DNA of 64,000 bases from positions 1,833,180-1,897,179 of the forward strand of contig NC_046358.1 of assembly GCF_004027225.2 (NCBI RefSeq), given 5' to 3'. The stretch is from Strigops habroptila (Eukaryota; Chordata; Aves; Psittaciformes; Psittacidae). The position numbers and the translations under genes were made by a program. Shown piece by piece: positions 38,501 through 50,500 of the stretch (its first letter is position 1; each line of letters starts with the position of its first letter). The notes under the pieces were generated by a model. It did no database searches. It was not told the DNA's origin and saw only the letters and a program-made list of their open reading frames with translations.

Positions 38501-41500
38501 GGTCCACAACCAGGCAGGGGGTCTGCTTGATGGCCCCCCCCCCCCACCATCATCACACCAAGGAGCAGGATTGGAGCTGGAGGCGGCTTCCCACCGCCAC
38601 ATCTCGCGGCTTTTCGGGCTGGCAGGGAAGGGCGGGGGAGCAGGGAATGAAGACAGATGCAGATAATATCACTGCCACCCCCCCCCAGCCCCTGGGGGCT
38701 CAGCTACAATATCTATTATAGATGCATTCAGCAAGGGAAAGGTTTCGGAGAGCAGCCGGCAGCAACTGTGTGTGCACGAAGGCAAAGCAGCACCCAAAGC
38801 ACCGAGCAGGGGCCGGGCTCCCTGCGTTACAACTTGTGGGGCTCAGGGGGGGTGTGAGGGGCTGGGGTGGGCTCAGGGAGCAGTGGGTCAGGCTGGTGTG
38901 GAGCAGCACATCCTGCAGTAGGTATGAGTGTGGTGGTGGTACAGGGGTGCTGTGTGCCCGCCTTGGGGTGCCCGGTGAGCACCCCATCCCCTCCTGTCCT
39001 CTGATGCTGCAGGAGGGAGAGGGGTCACCTTGGGGGGAGTTAATGAGGTTTGAAAGGGAAGCGGCCGGTGCTGGTGATGGGGATGGAGGCAGGGTGGTGG
39101 CAGAGGGACAGGAGCCTTCTCCCTGCCCTCCCGAGGGGGGCACAGCCCTTTCGGGGGGCTTTGGGCACCCTATAATGAGGTGCACACAGTCTGTGGGATG
39201 CTGGTGGCATTGGGGGGGGTGATGGGTGACTGTCCCCACACCCCCATGTGTGTCCATCCCCTCTGCCCCAGGGTCCCACTGTGTGTCACAGGAGGATGCA
39301 GCCCCAGGAGCAGGGTCTGCAGGAGGGTTTCCACCAGCCCCACATCCCCCAGGCACCTGCCCACACCTCTGTGTCCATCTGGAGCCTCCCTCGGCCCTTT
39401 ATTCCCCTCCTCTGCCTCCTCTCTCCTCCCCTCCAAGCTGCGTTTCTCCATCTTCCCATGTGCTCTGCTCCCTCCCACCCTCCCCTTTCCCCCTTATCAC
39501 CACCACCCCCCTATTTTGGGTGCTACGGCCGATCCTGAGCTCTCTATGGGGCTCTTCTCCCCCCAGTGGTGACCTTCTTGGCCGCAAAGCTCAGCATCAA
39601 GTGGGGACACTTACCGCGGGGGAAGCAAAGAGGGGCCAATGGGGCTGGGTACGGCCGTGCGGAGCCTGCTCATTCCCATCCCCTCGGAGCCTCTGGCTTT
39701 GTGCTTCCCTCTCTCCCGCTGTCACCCGAAGTGCCCGGGAATGATGGAGGACCCTGGGGCGAGAGGCTAAGTGGTGGTGGCGGCGCGGCGGCGCGCGAGC
39801 TGGCAGTGCTGCTCGCTGTGAGAGCCCAGCCTGCTCCTCCGAGCCTGCTGCTGCCGACGGAGACGGTTCTCTGCCTGCATGAGGTGAGACTGAGGGTGTA
39901 GGACTCATGTCTTAGGGCAGAGATGACCTGGAGCAAGGCTGAGCAGGAGCCAAGGGGATGCAGAGCATCATGAGGCTGATGGGTTTGAAACGGGGAAGGT
40001 GATGGATGCCAATCCAATAGGATTTGGACATGGGGGCAGGAAGTCCTGGGGGGATTGAGGAAGGAGAGATGCGGTGGGGACCACTGAGCGGAGAAAGCAA
40101 CCACACGTCTCTCCGGAAATCCTCGGCCAAAAATAGCTCTGCACCGGGGGAAGGAGCTGCCTTCGCTTGCCAAATCCTCCCTCCACTGCCAGCTCCTGCT
40201 TGTGGCTGCTGTGGGGTCTGCTCTGCCATGGGGCTGTGTGCCGGGAGCTGCCGGAATGCCAGGAGCGCGTAGGGAAGAGGGATGGTGATGGGTAATGCTG
40301 GGGCTTGGTGATGGAGATGCCCTCAGCACCCTCTCCCTGCGACTGGGCTGGTGATGAGAGCACACATTGGATGCTGGGCACTCTGGCTCGCTTATCCATA
40401 GGGAATCATGGGCTGAGGCCACCCCAGTGGGTATGTCCTGCAGGAGGAGGGTGAACCCTGCAGCACTGGTGCCCACTGGCCTTGGGGAGGCTGATGCACA
40501 ACCTTGCATTGTATCCAAATCATAAGTGGGGGGCTTGCTCTATGAAGGCAGCATGAAATGAAACCTGACTGCATGAGGGACCTGCTGCCTTTAATGGCAA
40601 AACACTCATCCCATCATCCATCATAGACTCATGGAATGGTTTGTGTTGGAAGGGAGCGTAAAGCTCCTCCAGTTCCAATCCCCTGCCACGGGCAGGGACA
40701 CCTTCCACTAGAGCAGGTTGCTCCAAGCCCCTGTGTCCAACGTGGCCTTGAACACTGCCAGGGATGGGGCAGCCACAGCTTCTCTGGGCACCCTGTGCCA
40801 GCACCTCAGCACCCTCACAGGGAAGAACTTCTACCTTATACCTAACCTGGTTTCTCATTCTGCCCTTCACCGTGGCATCAGGGCCACGTCCATGCATAGC
40901 AACAGGTTGGGCAGGAGCTATGTGGTGTTTGGGAGGGTGTCCTCCTTGACAGCCCACATGGTGCCCATGGGCACTGCCATCCTGTCCCTACCACGGTGCT
41001 TCTGCTGGGTCCTGGTGTCTTGGCATCACCACAGCACCAGGCACAGTGAGGTGCTGGGGGAGAGGTGCTGGGGGTGCCCACACAGGGTGGCACCAGCCAC
41101 TCCATCCTTGGTGTCCCTGGGAGAAGAGGTAGCACCATGCTGGGGGTCCGGAGGCAAAGCCCCCCAGGGCAGGCAGCATCGCATGGAGGAGGCAGAGACA
41201 GACAGATTGACAGCTCCGGGGGATGGACAGATGGCTGGATGGAGAAGCAGATGTGTACGAGGGATGGATGGATGAAGAGATTGATGGATGTGTTGGAGAG
41301 GAGGACGCACAGATAGACAGACAGATGCACAGATGGAGAACAGACGCCTGTTCCCTCTTTACCCTGGGGTGCTGAGCTGCAGCACTGCACTGGTCCTCTC
41401 CCCTGAGGCTCATCCAATGGTGGGACACTGGCCAGGACCCTGAGTTGGGACAACCAACATCCCTCATTGAGCATCTTGTGGCCACACAGCCCCTGGCACT

Positions 41501-44500
41501 GCCACAACCATCTCATCCCTCATCCATCATGCCACCGACTCTGCCTCGTGGCAACTTTCAAAGCAGCTCCAAAATGCCCATCATGGTGTTTCCATGGATG
41601 ATGGTGAGGCCACATCCCCCCTCAGGGGTTTTGCATCCTGGCAGCCCCTCCATGCCTGGTCCTTGTCCCTCTGCCTGCACTGAGGACATGGGTTTCTCCA
41701 GCCCCACCGTGGTCCTGCCCGGCTCCCACCCGCATTGCGCCCGGGCTCCTGCACCGGAGCGAAAGCTGCAAATTCACAGCTTTTCAGCTGCAACCTAAAA
41801 ATAAGAGGTTTGGGAAATATCTAGCAAATGAGTGGGAGGAGGAGAAGAGGAGGAATTAATGGCCTGGCGCCAGGCAAACAGCATCTGGGAAGCCCCGGAG
41901 TGGCAACGTGGTCGCCTCACTCCCCGCCCCGCGGCCATCCACCACACAGCACTTGGAGATGTGTTGATGCCACGCAGGGCAGCATCAGCCCCTTTCCCAT
42001 AGAATCATGGAATGGTTTGGGTTGGAAGGGACCTTAAAGCTCATCCAGGTCCAACCCCCTGCCACGGCCAGGGACACCTTCCACTAGAGCAGGTTGCTCC
42101 AAGCCCCTGTGTCCAACCTGGCCTTGAACACTGCCAGGGATGGGGCAGCCACAGCTTCTCTGGGCACCCTGTGCCAGCGCCTCAGCACCCTCACAGGGAA
42201 GAACTTCCTTATATTTAACCTGAATGTCCCCTGTTTCAGTTTGAACCCATCACCCCTTGTCCCATCGCTCCAGTCCCTGATGAAGGTCCCTCTCCAGCAT
42301 CCTTGTAGCCCCCTTCAGACACTGGAAGCTGCTCTGAGGTCTCCACGCAGCTTCTCTTCTCCAGGCTGAACAGCCCCAATGTTCTCAGCCTGTCTCCATA
42401 TGGGATTTGCTCCATGCCTGCTCCATCCTTCACTCCACAGCATTTCCCCATCCCTTCCTTAGCACCATCATCCCAACTTGGGCTCCACGTCACATCCCAC
42501 CCCAGCTCCACGGCTCGCAGCATGATGTGGTGGGATTGCTCCGCTCCCTTGGCACCTTCTCCCATTCCCTCTCCATGCACACATGTATTTCCGCTGCCGG
42601 CGCGGGCTGGCACGCTCGGTGGTGGTGGCGGTGGCAGGCGGGCTGGCACACGGTGCAGTGTCTCTGCGTGGAGCTCTGACGTGCTGGCTGTGGGGATAAG
42701 CTTTGATCAGCGCTTGCAAAGAGTGCTTGGGGCTGGAGGGGGGTCCATCCGCTTTGATTTCTCCCCCAGGGTACTTTGTATTGATGGGTTTTGATGGAGG
42801 TGGGAAGAGGATGGGAGGATGCTCGGGGAGAGGGGAATACTGAGCAGCAACAGGGGAGATGCCATGCTCAACACCAGTTGGGTATTTTGGGCTCTGCACC
42901 CAAAAACATGGCCCTGAAAGCTTGGCCAGCACCATCCTCACTATGGAGAGGTCAGTCCCATGCTGCTGCCGGTAGATGCTGTTACCTTGTGCCCACCACT
43001 CATCCAAAGCCCTTGTCCATTTGCCACTCCATGGAAGAGATTTCCAGCCTCTCTATCCCATGCAGGAGCCTTTCATCTGGATGAGCAGCCAGGAGCTGAA
43101 CCCCTCACCTGTGTGCCCCTCACAAGTCCTTTGTTTTCCCAGTGCTACCACATGCCGGGGTGGGAAGTGCTGCTCCAGGACCATGGGCTCTGGTGTTCGT
43201 CCATGGTATGGAGCTGGGGGTGATGGGCGAGCTGTTGGTTGAGCCTGAGGGCAGGGATGAACACAGGGAGATGGTGTCCATTCCATAGGGAAGGAAATCA
43301 GGGGGAATTGAGCATGAAGGTCTCATTGTGCTGGACTTGAGGGATGTCCATCCCGGAGAGCTCCGTGTACACGGGGCTACCGAGATGCTCAAAACTGCTG
43401 AGATACGCAAAGCCACCGAGACGCACAAAGCCATGAGATGTCCAAAACCACAAGGATATGCAAATCCCTCTCGGATTTCTGTGCCTCTCTCTTGTGCTGA
43501 GGTCAGGTTTTGAAGTGTTTCCTCCTCAGCCACAAAGGCCAGAGCTCGGTCGTGCTCTGGAGGCAGCTAATTCCATGCCTGCAGGAACAGCGGCTTAGTG
43601 GGGATAAGCACATGCCATCAATGCCACCACCAGCCTCATCTCCCAGCCCACTCCTATGGGTGCTGGGGGGTGTCCTGCTTGGCCAGGGGCATGGGTCCTC
43701 TATGATGAGGTGCACATAGACCATGGACACCCTCTCCCTCCGTGCAGGAACACTTTTTCCCAGCACAGGGACCCCGTTCCCGGCTCATGTGGCACCACTA
43801 CACAAATCCCACGCTGAAGAGCTGTGGATCTAACGAGGCAGGTAATCCCCTCATCAATAACCAGCTGCAAAAGTGGAATTATAGCCCGTCAAGTGGCATT
43901 GAATACTGATGAAAGAGCTGCAGAGCTCTGCTGGCTCCTTCCCCAGCCTCCACAGCCAGCCTGGAGAGACCTTTATGTCCTCCAAGGGTGCATGTGGGGT
44001 CTCCAGCTCGTGGAGCAGCTCCTGTTTTAGGATGGGGCAGGACCAGTGAAGGGTGGGTGTGATTTGGGGGGGGTATGTGGCTGCAGGGACCCCAAAACAG
44101 GGTTGTGGACCCCCCAATGCATGGAGCTGAGGTCCTACAGCCACCCGCCCCATGGCATCCCTATGCCAAGCATCCCAAGCACGGAGCTGCTGCTGCCGGC
44201 ATGGGGACCCCACGCAGCACACCAGGCCAGCACCCAAGGCTGAGGCCAAGCCAGGAGCTCCGCTCCACTCAGCTTCTCTAATTAACTAGTGCTAATTGCC
44301 TGGAAAATGAGTCATTTCAACGGTGCTGAGTGCAGCAGAGTCTGGGGTCCAGCATCTCTCCCCCAGCCCTGAGGACAGGGCCAGTGCAGGCTGAGGGACG
44401 TGTGTCCCCAATGGGGAGGGCTGGCACCCTGGGACCAGTGTGGATGAGCCTGGAGGTCACTGGGGGCTAAAAGCCCCCAGCAGCATGGTATGGAGCCCAT

Positions 44501-47500
44501 CAGGCAGGTCCCTACCATCAGGTTCACTGGGTAATGACAGGCTTGGGGATGTGGTGACAGATCAGCTTGGCCAGGGGCGTGTAGGAACCAGCATCAACAT
44601 CCCTCTCCAAGCTCTTTGGTGACAGTGTCCAGGCAGCACTGGATTTCTCCTTCCTAAGCAGGGTAATCCCTCCTTTGTGCCATGCCAGCACCTCTGTCCT
44701 TTCCCCTTGGATATAAGCAAGAAGCTCTTCCCTGTGAGGGTGCTGAGGCGCTGGCACAGGGTGCCCAGAGAAGCTGTGGCTGCCCCATCCCTGGCAGTGT
44801 TCAAGGCCAGGTTGGACACAGGGGCTTGGAGCAACCTGCTCTAGTGGAAGGTGTCCCTGCCCGTGGCAGGGGGTTGGAACTGGATGAGCTTTAAGCTCCC
44901 TTCCAACACAAACCATTCCATGATTCTATGATTTTATGATTTTCCTCTTGCCTGGTTAAATTGAGGATGAACTTGACCCTGCATCTCTTGAAGCTCCGAC
45001 GGGAATCACTCTCACCTCTTGCACAGCAGCCAGGCAGGTCACCCTGCTCTCCACATGTCACAGTGTCCCCAAGCAGGCATCAGGGCTGTGGAGAGGACAC
45101 ATCGGGGGGGGTCAGAGGAGGGCTCACCCCAATTCTTATCCACACCAGCCTGCCCATTTAACCCATGTGCCACACTTGAGCTGGTTGGGGTCCCTCACCA
45201 CCAAGAGCCAGGTATCCCGGGGGTGCTCTGCCCCAGTGGCTGTTTTACCCCCCCCCCTCCCAGCAGCTGATGTAGCTGGGCTTTATAAATGTTTGAAATT
45301 AAGGGCTGGTCCCAAATTCCCTCCTAGGCAACAGTTGCTAAGTGAGCTTTATACACAGGCTCCTCGTGACCGAGGAACGATGGAGGGGCCCCGTGTTGGG
45401 TTTGGATGAAGAGAGCACGTGTACCAGTGATGGAGTGCTGAAGTGGTCCAGGAGCCAGGACCCCCCAACCCTGTCTCCCCAAACCCCTTCATCCCACCCT
45501 GGCAGGGGCTCAGCATGTGGCTGCTTAAGGTGCTGTTATAAAGCCCCATCCCCTTTATTGCCACCATCCCCTTTGCTCCCAGAGAAATAGAACCAGGATC
45601 CCACCATGTGCCCAGGGGATGCCTGAGACCCGATCGGGGCTGCTCTGACTCACGGCAGCCTCTGAGCCGTTGGCAAATTTCATTACAATAACAAGGGCTG
45701 CGGATGAATTAATTATTAACAATTAGTGTTTAATATTTATAGTGCAGCACAGCTCCGGGTGCCCTGCTCTGGCCCCGCCGCTTCCCACCACTCCAGCTAT
45801 GGGCTTCCCCATCCCGGGATGCTGAGCTGCATGGGGGATGCCATACAGGGGGTCCTGCATGGGAAAAGGGCTGGGGGGTGCACTGGACCCCCCCTAAGCC
45901 ACCTTGGGTCCATATTCATCCTCTTATGGTGCCAGGACCATCATGATTGCTGGCAGCATCATGATGGGACACCCAATATTGGGGCTGTGGGGGGCTGGCA
46001 GGGAGTGTGGTTGGGTGCAGGACAGGAGCAGGGTGGGTGGGATATACCTGCCTGACCCCATAACCATCCCCGGCACCCACAGGGGGTGATGCTGGAGCAG
46101 CAGAAGGGTCCATCCCCACTTTTGGGGTCCTCAAGGTTGTCCCCATGGCCAGACTGGATTAGGCAGCAGCTTCTGCCCCTGCCAAGCGCCTGCAGTGCAT
46201 GGTTTGGGGTGAATCTGGGAAGGTTTGGTTGATCCAAACAGGGAATCCCTCTGGTGGGGTGGCTGCAGGGCACTGATGGAAAGGGAATGGATCCTGCAGA
46301 GAAAGTGGGGATGGCTTGTCTGGAAGGAATGGGAAAGGGGAAGGGGAAGAGGTGAGGAATAGGAAGGAAAAGGGGAAGAGGATGAAGAAGGTAAAAGGAT
46401 GGGGATGGGGAAGGGGTGGACATTAGGAAGGCAAAGAGAAAGAGAAATGGAAAGAGGAAAGAGAAAGCGGAAGAGATGGGCATTCGGAAGGCAAAGAGGA
46501 AGGGAAAGAGGAAAGGGAGATGAGAAGGAATGGGCAAGGGGAAGGATTGGCCATTAGGAAGTGGAAGGAGAAGAGAAAGGGAAAAGGGAAAGGCGAAAGG
46601 AAAAAGGGAAGGGGAAGAGGATTGAGAAGGTGAAAGGATGGGGATGGGGAAGGGATGGGCATGAAGAAGCAAAGAGGAATGGAAAGAGGAAAGGGAATGG
46701 GTAAAGGGATGGACAACGGGAAGGTTTGGTGATTATGAAGGGGAAGCAACACCAAACAAGAGCCGCGGTGCTGCGCTGCTGTGGTGGGCGCTGCGGGAGG
46801 CACGTGTGATGCTGTGACCTTTACTGGGCATGCCGGTGATCCCAGGGGGCCAGCAGGGATTAAAGCCTTTGCTCTGCTCCAGCCTGAGCTCCTGGAGCTC
46901 TGCCCCACTGCATGCACCCCACTGGGAGCCGAGAGCTCACGGAGCGGGCCACGGTGCTGGTGTTTCATGATGGGGTTGGAACCTATGGACCACATTCCCT
47001 GTGTTCCCCCTCCCTGCTCTTGTCCAGCTCCCCCTTGGGTGCCCACACTGGGGACACCCCTGGGTGACCATCCCTGTCCCCTCATCCCCTCACTAAGTGC
47101 TGGCTCTGCTTTGCTTCCCCACAGGGGCTCCCTCCCGCGACGTCCTCCTCGTCTCAGCCATCATCACCGTCAGCCTTAGTGTCACCATCGTTCTCTGCGG
47201 GATCTGCCAGTGGTGCCAGCGCAAACTGGTGAGTGTCCCCACGACAGATGGGTGGGGGCACCCCTTCTCCTTGCCCTGGGGTGATGGCTGGGCATGGGTG
47301 TCCCACTGGATGGGGGCAATGCCCAGCAATGCCGGCAGATAGAGGCGAGATGCTGAGAGTGCTTTGTGTCGGGTGCTGGCTACAGCTTCTCTTTTGCTCT
47401 TTAGGGGATGCGATAATTAAATGTTTGGGCAAAACTGTTTGTGCAGCATAAAGGGAAGTTTCCAAATACATAGATAGAGATATAGATATATTTGTGATGA

Positions 47501-50500
47501 GCTGGCCCCTGTCCTGCTGGGCACGCTCCTGCCTGGAAGAGCCCCATGGGAAGGTGGCCAGCCCGTGTCTGGCAGCGCTGGATGCCATAAGGCAGCTCTG
47601 CCACTGCTGTGCCCCATACACCAGCTCTCCAGCACCTACAAGGCACTTCACTTCGAGCCCCATGTGGAGCTTTGGCTTGAGCCAGAGCTTCCTCCTGCTC
47701 CACATCCTTCCTCCTCCTCTCCATGGACCAGGATCTGGCTGCTCAGCCACGTTTCTTTCACCATCAGATTCAAATCTGAGTCAAGCGCTGTGATGGGGGC
47801 AGCTGTCAAGGTGCCCACCCTGGCAATGCCGTAAGGAATAGGAAGGCAGAGATCCCTTGGGAATGGGAGAAGGGGTTTGGCTGTGGATGTGGGAGCAGTG
47901 GGAGGTGGATGGGAAGGGGTTTGCAAGCCTGGCTGGTGCCACCCAGTGATGGAGGTTAAGGACCAGGAGGAGAAGGGCCACTTGTACTGAATGATGAAGC
48001 TGGCAGAGGAACAAAGAAGGAGAAATTGGCCGGGAAGATGTTCACACTGGGAATGGAGAGGCACATCCTGGCCGGCCCTCGATGGAGCTGGAATGGCTGC
48101 TTGGGAACCACGGCCAAACCCGCTGAGTGACTGGCCCCAGTTGGCTTGTGCTGGGAGAGCATGGGCCAGCAGCTGTGTCCCCATGAGCCCTGGGCTGTGC
48201 CCGGCTGGGGACAGTGCTCAACACAGGGCTGTCTCCTTCTGGGATGGTCCATGGGCACCCAAGGAGGTCCAAAATCCCTGCAGATCCAGGCAGGATTAGC
48301 CCATAGGCATCCAAGAAAGTTGGGTATCCCTGAAGATCCAGGCAGGATTAGCTCATGGACATCCAAGAAAGTTGGGTATCCCTGAAGATCCAGGCAGGAT
48401 TAGCTCATGGACATCCAAGAAGGTTCAATATCGCTGCAGCTCCCAGCAGAATTAGCCCATGGGCATCCAAGGAGGTTGGGTATCCCTGCAGATCCTAGCA
48501 GGATTAGCCTATACCTGTCCAAGGACACCCATGCTGAAGGTGCCAGGAGTCCTTTGGCACAGCCCTGCCAAGGAGAAGGCTCCATGCTGGGTGATGAGGC
48601 CGGGGAGAAGGAGAAGGAGATACATTCCCTGCTCCATGCAGGGCTGGCTCCTGCAGGAGGGATGCTCACAGATCCAAGGACACAAACTCCTCTTGCTCCA
48701 GAAGCTGCTCCCATCCCACCCCGGCCTTCCCACTCCTAATTGTTTACTAACTGGCATTAACTGTGCTCCTGTCCTCCCTGGATGGGAGCTTGTGCTGAAC
48801 CTGCATCAGAAACCACAGCAAAGTGCCCTGATTACAAGCCCCAATTAGGAGCAAGCTCCAGCTCCGTTATCATGTGGCATCTCTTCCCTTTCGCTGAAGA
48901 AGGTGAAACTCAATTAATTCAAGTTCATTAAGCCTAAACTAAAATTATCATCTCCTCCTCTGGTGGGGCCGTGAAAGGGACCTCAGGAGGTGGCTGCTGC
49001 TCTCCTGTGCCCTTAGGGACAGTGACCAGGAGACAGGGTGGCCATGGTTCAGACCCAACCAGTAACTCAGCATCACACTGGGAGGGATGGAGAGGAGAAT
49101 CAAAGGATGTAAACCCCACGGGTTGAGATAAGAAGAGTTTAATAACTAAAGTATAATAGAATACTACTACTAATTGTAATTATAAGGGAAATAACATTAA
49201 AACTAAAACAATAAACACAAGTGATGCCCAATATAATTGCTCACCAGCCACCAGCCGATACCCAGCCTGACCTGAGCAGCGGTCTGTCCCTTCTGGGTGA
49301 CTCCTCCCAGTTTATATACTGGCATGACGTATGGAATGGTATGGAATACTCCTTTGGCTAGTTTGGGTCAGGCGTGCTGTCTCTGCTTCCTCCTCACTGG
49401 CAGAGCATGAGACTGAAAGGTCCCTGATCAGGGTAAGTGCTACTGAGCAGCAACTAAAGCATGTGTGTTATCAGCATCATTCTCAGACTAAATCCCAAAC
49501 ACAGCACTGCACCAGATACTAGGAATGAGAATAAATGTGTTACAGCTGAAAACAGGCCACCAGGCCAGCATCTCCCTGGTGCCTTTGCCGGCTCCTATGG
49601 ACAAAGAGAAGAAACTGTTAGGAGTTTTCCTGCCTGGTTCAATGGGATGGAGCCCAACAACTGGAAAGCTGTAAGGGGAAAGGGCGAAATCCAGGTCAAA
49701 CTTGCTCCAACACAAGAGGGACGTGGAGCTGTTGGAGCGAGGCCAGAGGAGGCCACAGAGATGCTGCGAGGGCTGGAGCAGCTCTGCTCTGGAGCCAGGC
49801 TGAGAGAGCTGGGCTGGGGCAGCCTGGAGAAGAGAAGGCTCCTGAAGGGGAGACCTTAGAGCAGCTCCAGTGCCTAAAGGGGCTCCAGGAAACCTGGAGA
49901 GGGGCTTTGGACACAGGGTGCAGGGACAGGACAAGGGGGAATGGCTTTATCCTGCCAGAGGGGAGATTGAGATGAGCTCTGAGGCAGCAGCTCTTCCCTG
50001 TGAGGGTGCTGAGGCGCTGGCACAGGGTGCCCAGAGAAGCTGTGGCTGCCCCATCCCTGGCAGTGTTCAAGGCCAGGTTGGACACAGGGGCTTGGAGCAA
50101 CCTGCTCTAGTGGAAGGTGTCCCTGCCCGTGGCAGGGGTTGGAGCTGGAGGAGCTTTAAGGTCCTTTCCAACACAAACCATCTATGATTCAACCCCTCCA
50201 GCTGGTGGAGCTGCAGCCCTGCCTGCTCCCATCTCTGCTGCAGGGGGGTCTCTCTGCCACCCCTGACCCCCCAATCCTCTCCTCTCTGCAGGGTAAGCGT
50301 TACAAGACTTCCCTGGAGACTGTGGGAACTCCGGACTCCAGCCGAGGCCGCAGTGAAAAGAAAACCATCAAGTAGGTTCCAGGGGCAGGAGGGAAGAGGG
50401 GCAGGAGCTGTGAGGAGCCTCTGCCCATGGGTCTGGCACAGCCGCAGCCCTCTGCCACATGCCAGCCCCCCATCATCCCGTGCCGGATCGGTGTCATCCC

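Larger units (their letters stand above)
35544..47124 (+). other. SYT7: SYT7 intron 1 (11.6 kb)
   Basis: The intron is GC-rich with CpG-rich patches near 36.1-36.5 and 39.77-39.89 kb. It holds three CR1 pieces (40.62, 42.00 and 44.71 kb), a purine-rich array at 46.3-46.75 kb and degenerate GATG repeats near 41.22-41.34 kb. Short AT-rich islands at 43.82-43.92, 44.27-44.33 and 45.66-45.74 kb stand out from the GC-rich surroundings. No nested gene could be supported. Confidence 0.8.
47229..50291 (+). other. SYT7: SYT7 intron 2
   Basis: The intron contains the 52-bp minisatellite at 48.24-48.52 kb, a homeobox-site-like AT-rich segment at 48.73-48.96 kb, an antisense solo LTR and a sense CR1. 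The remainder shows nothing recognisable. Confidence 0.85.

Noticed and set aside
48236..48520. Regular repeats resembling a CRISPR array (also at 54.5 kb)
   Set aside because: There are no unique spacers, the whole unit repeats, and the DNA is vertebrate. These are minisatellites.
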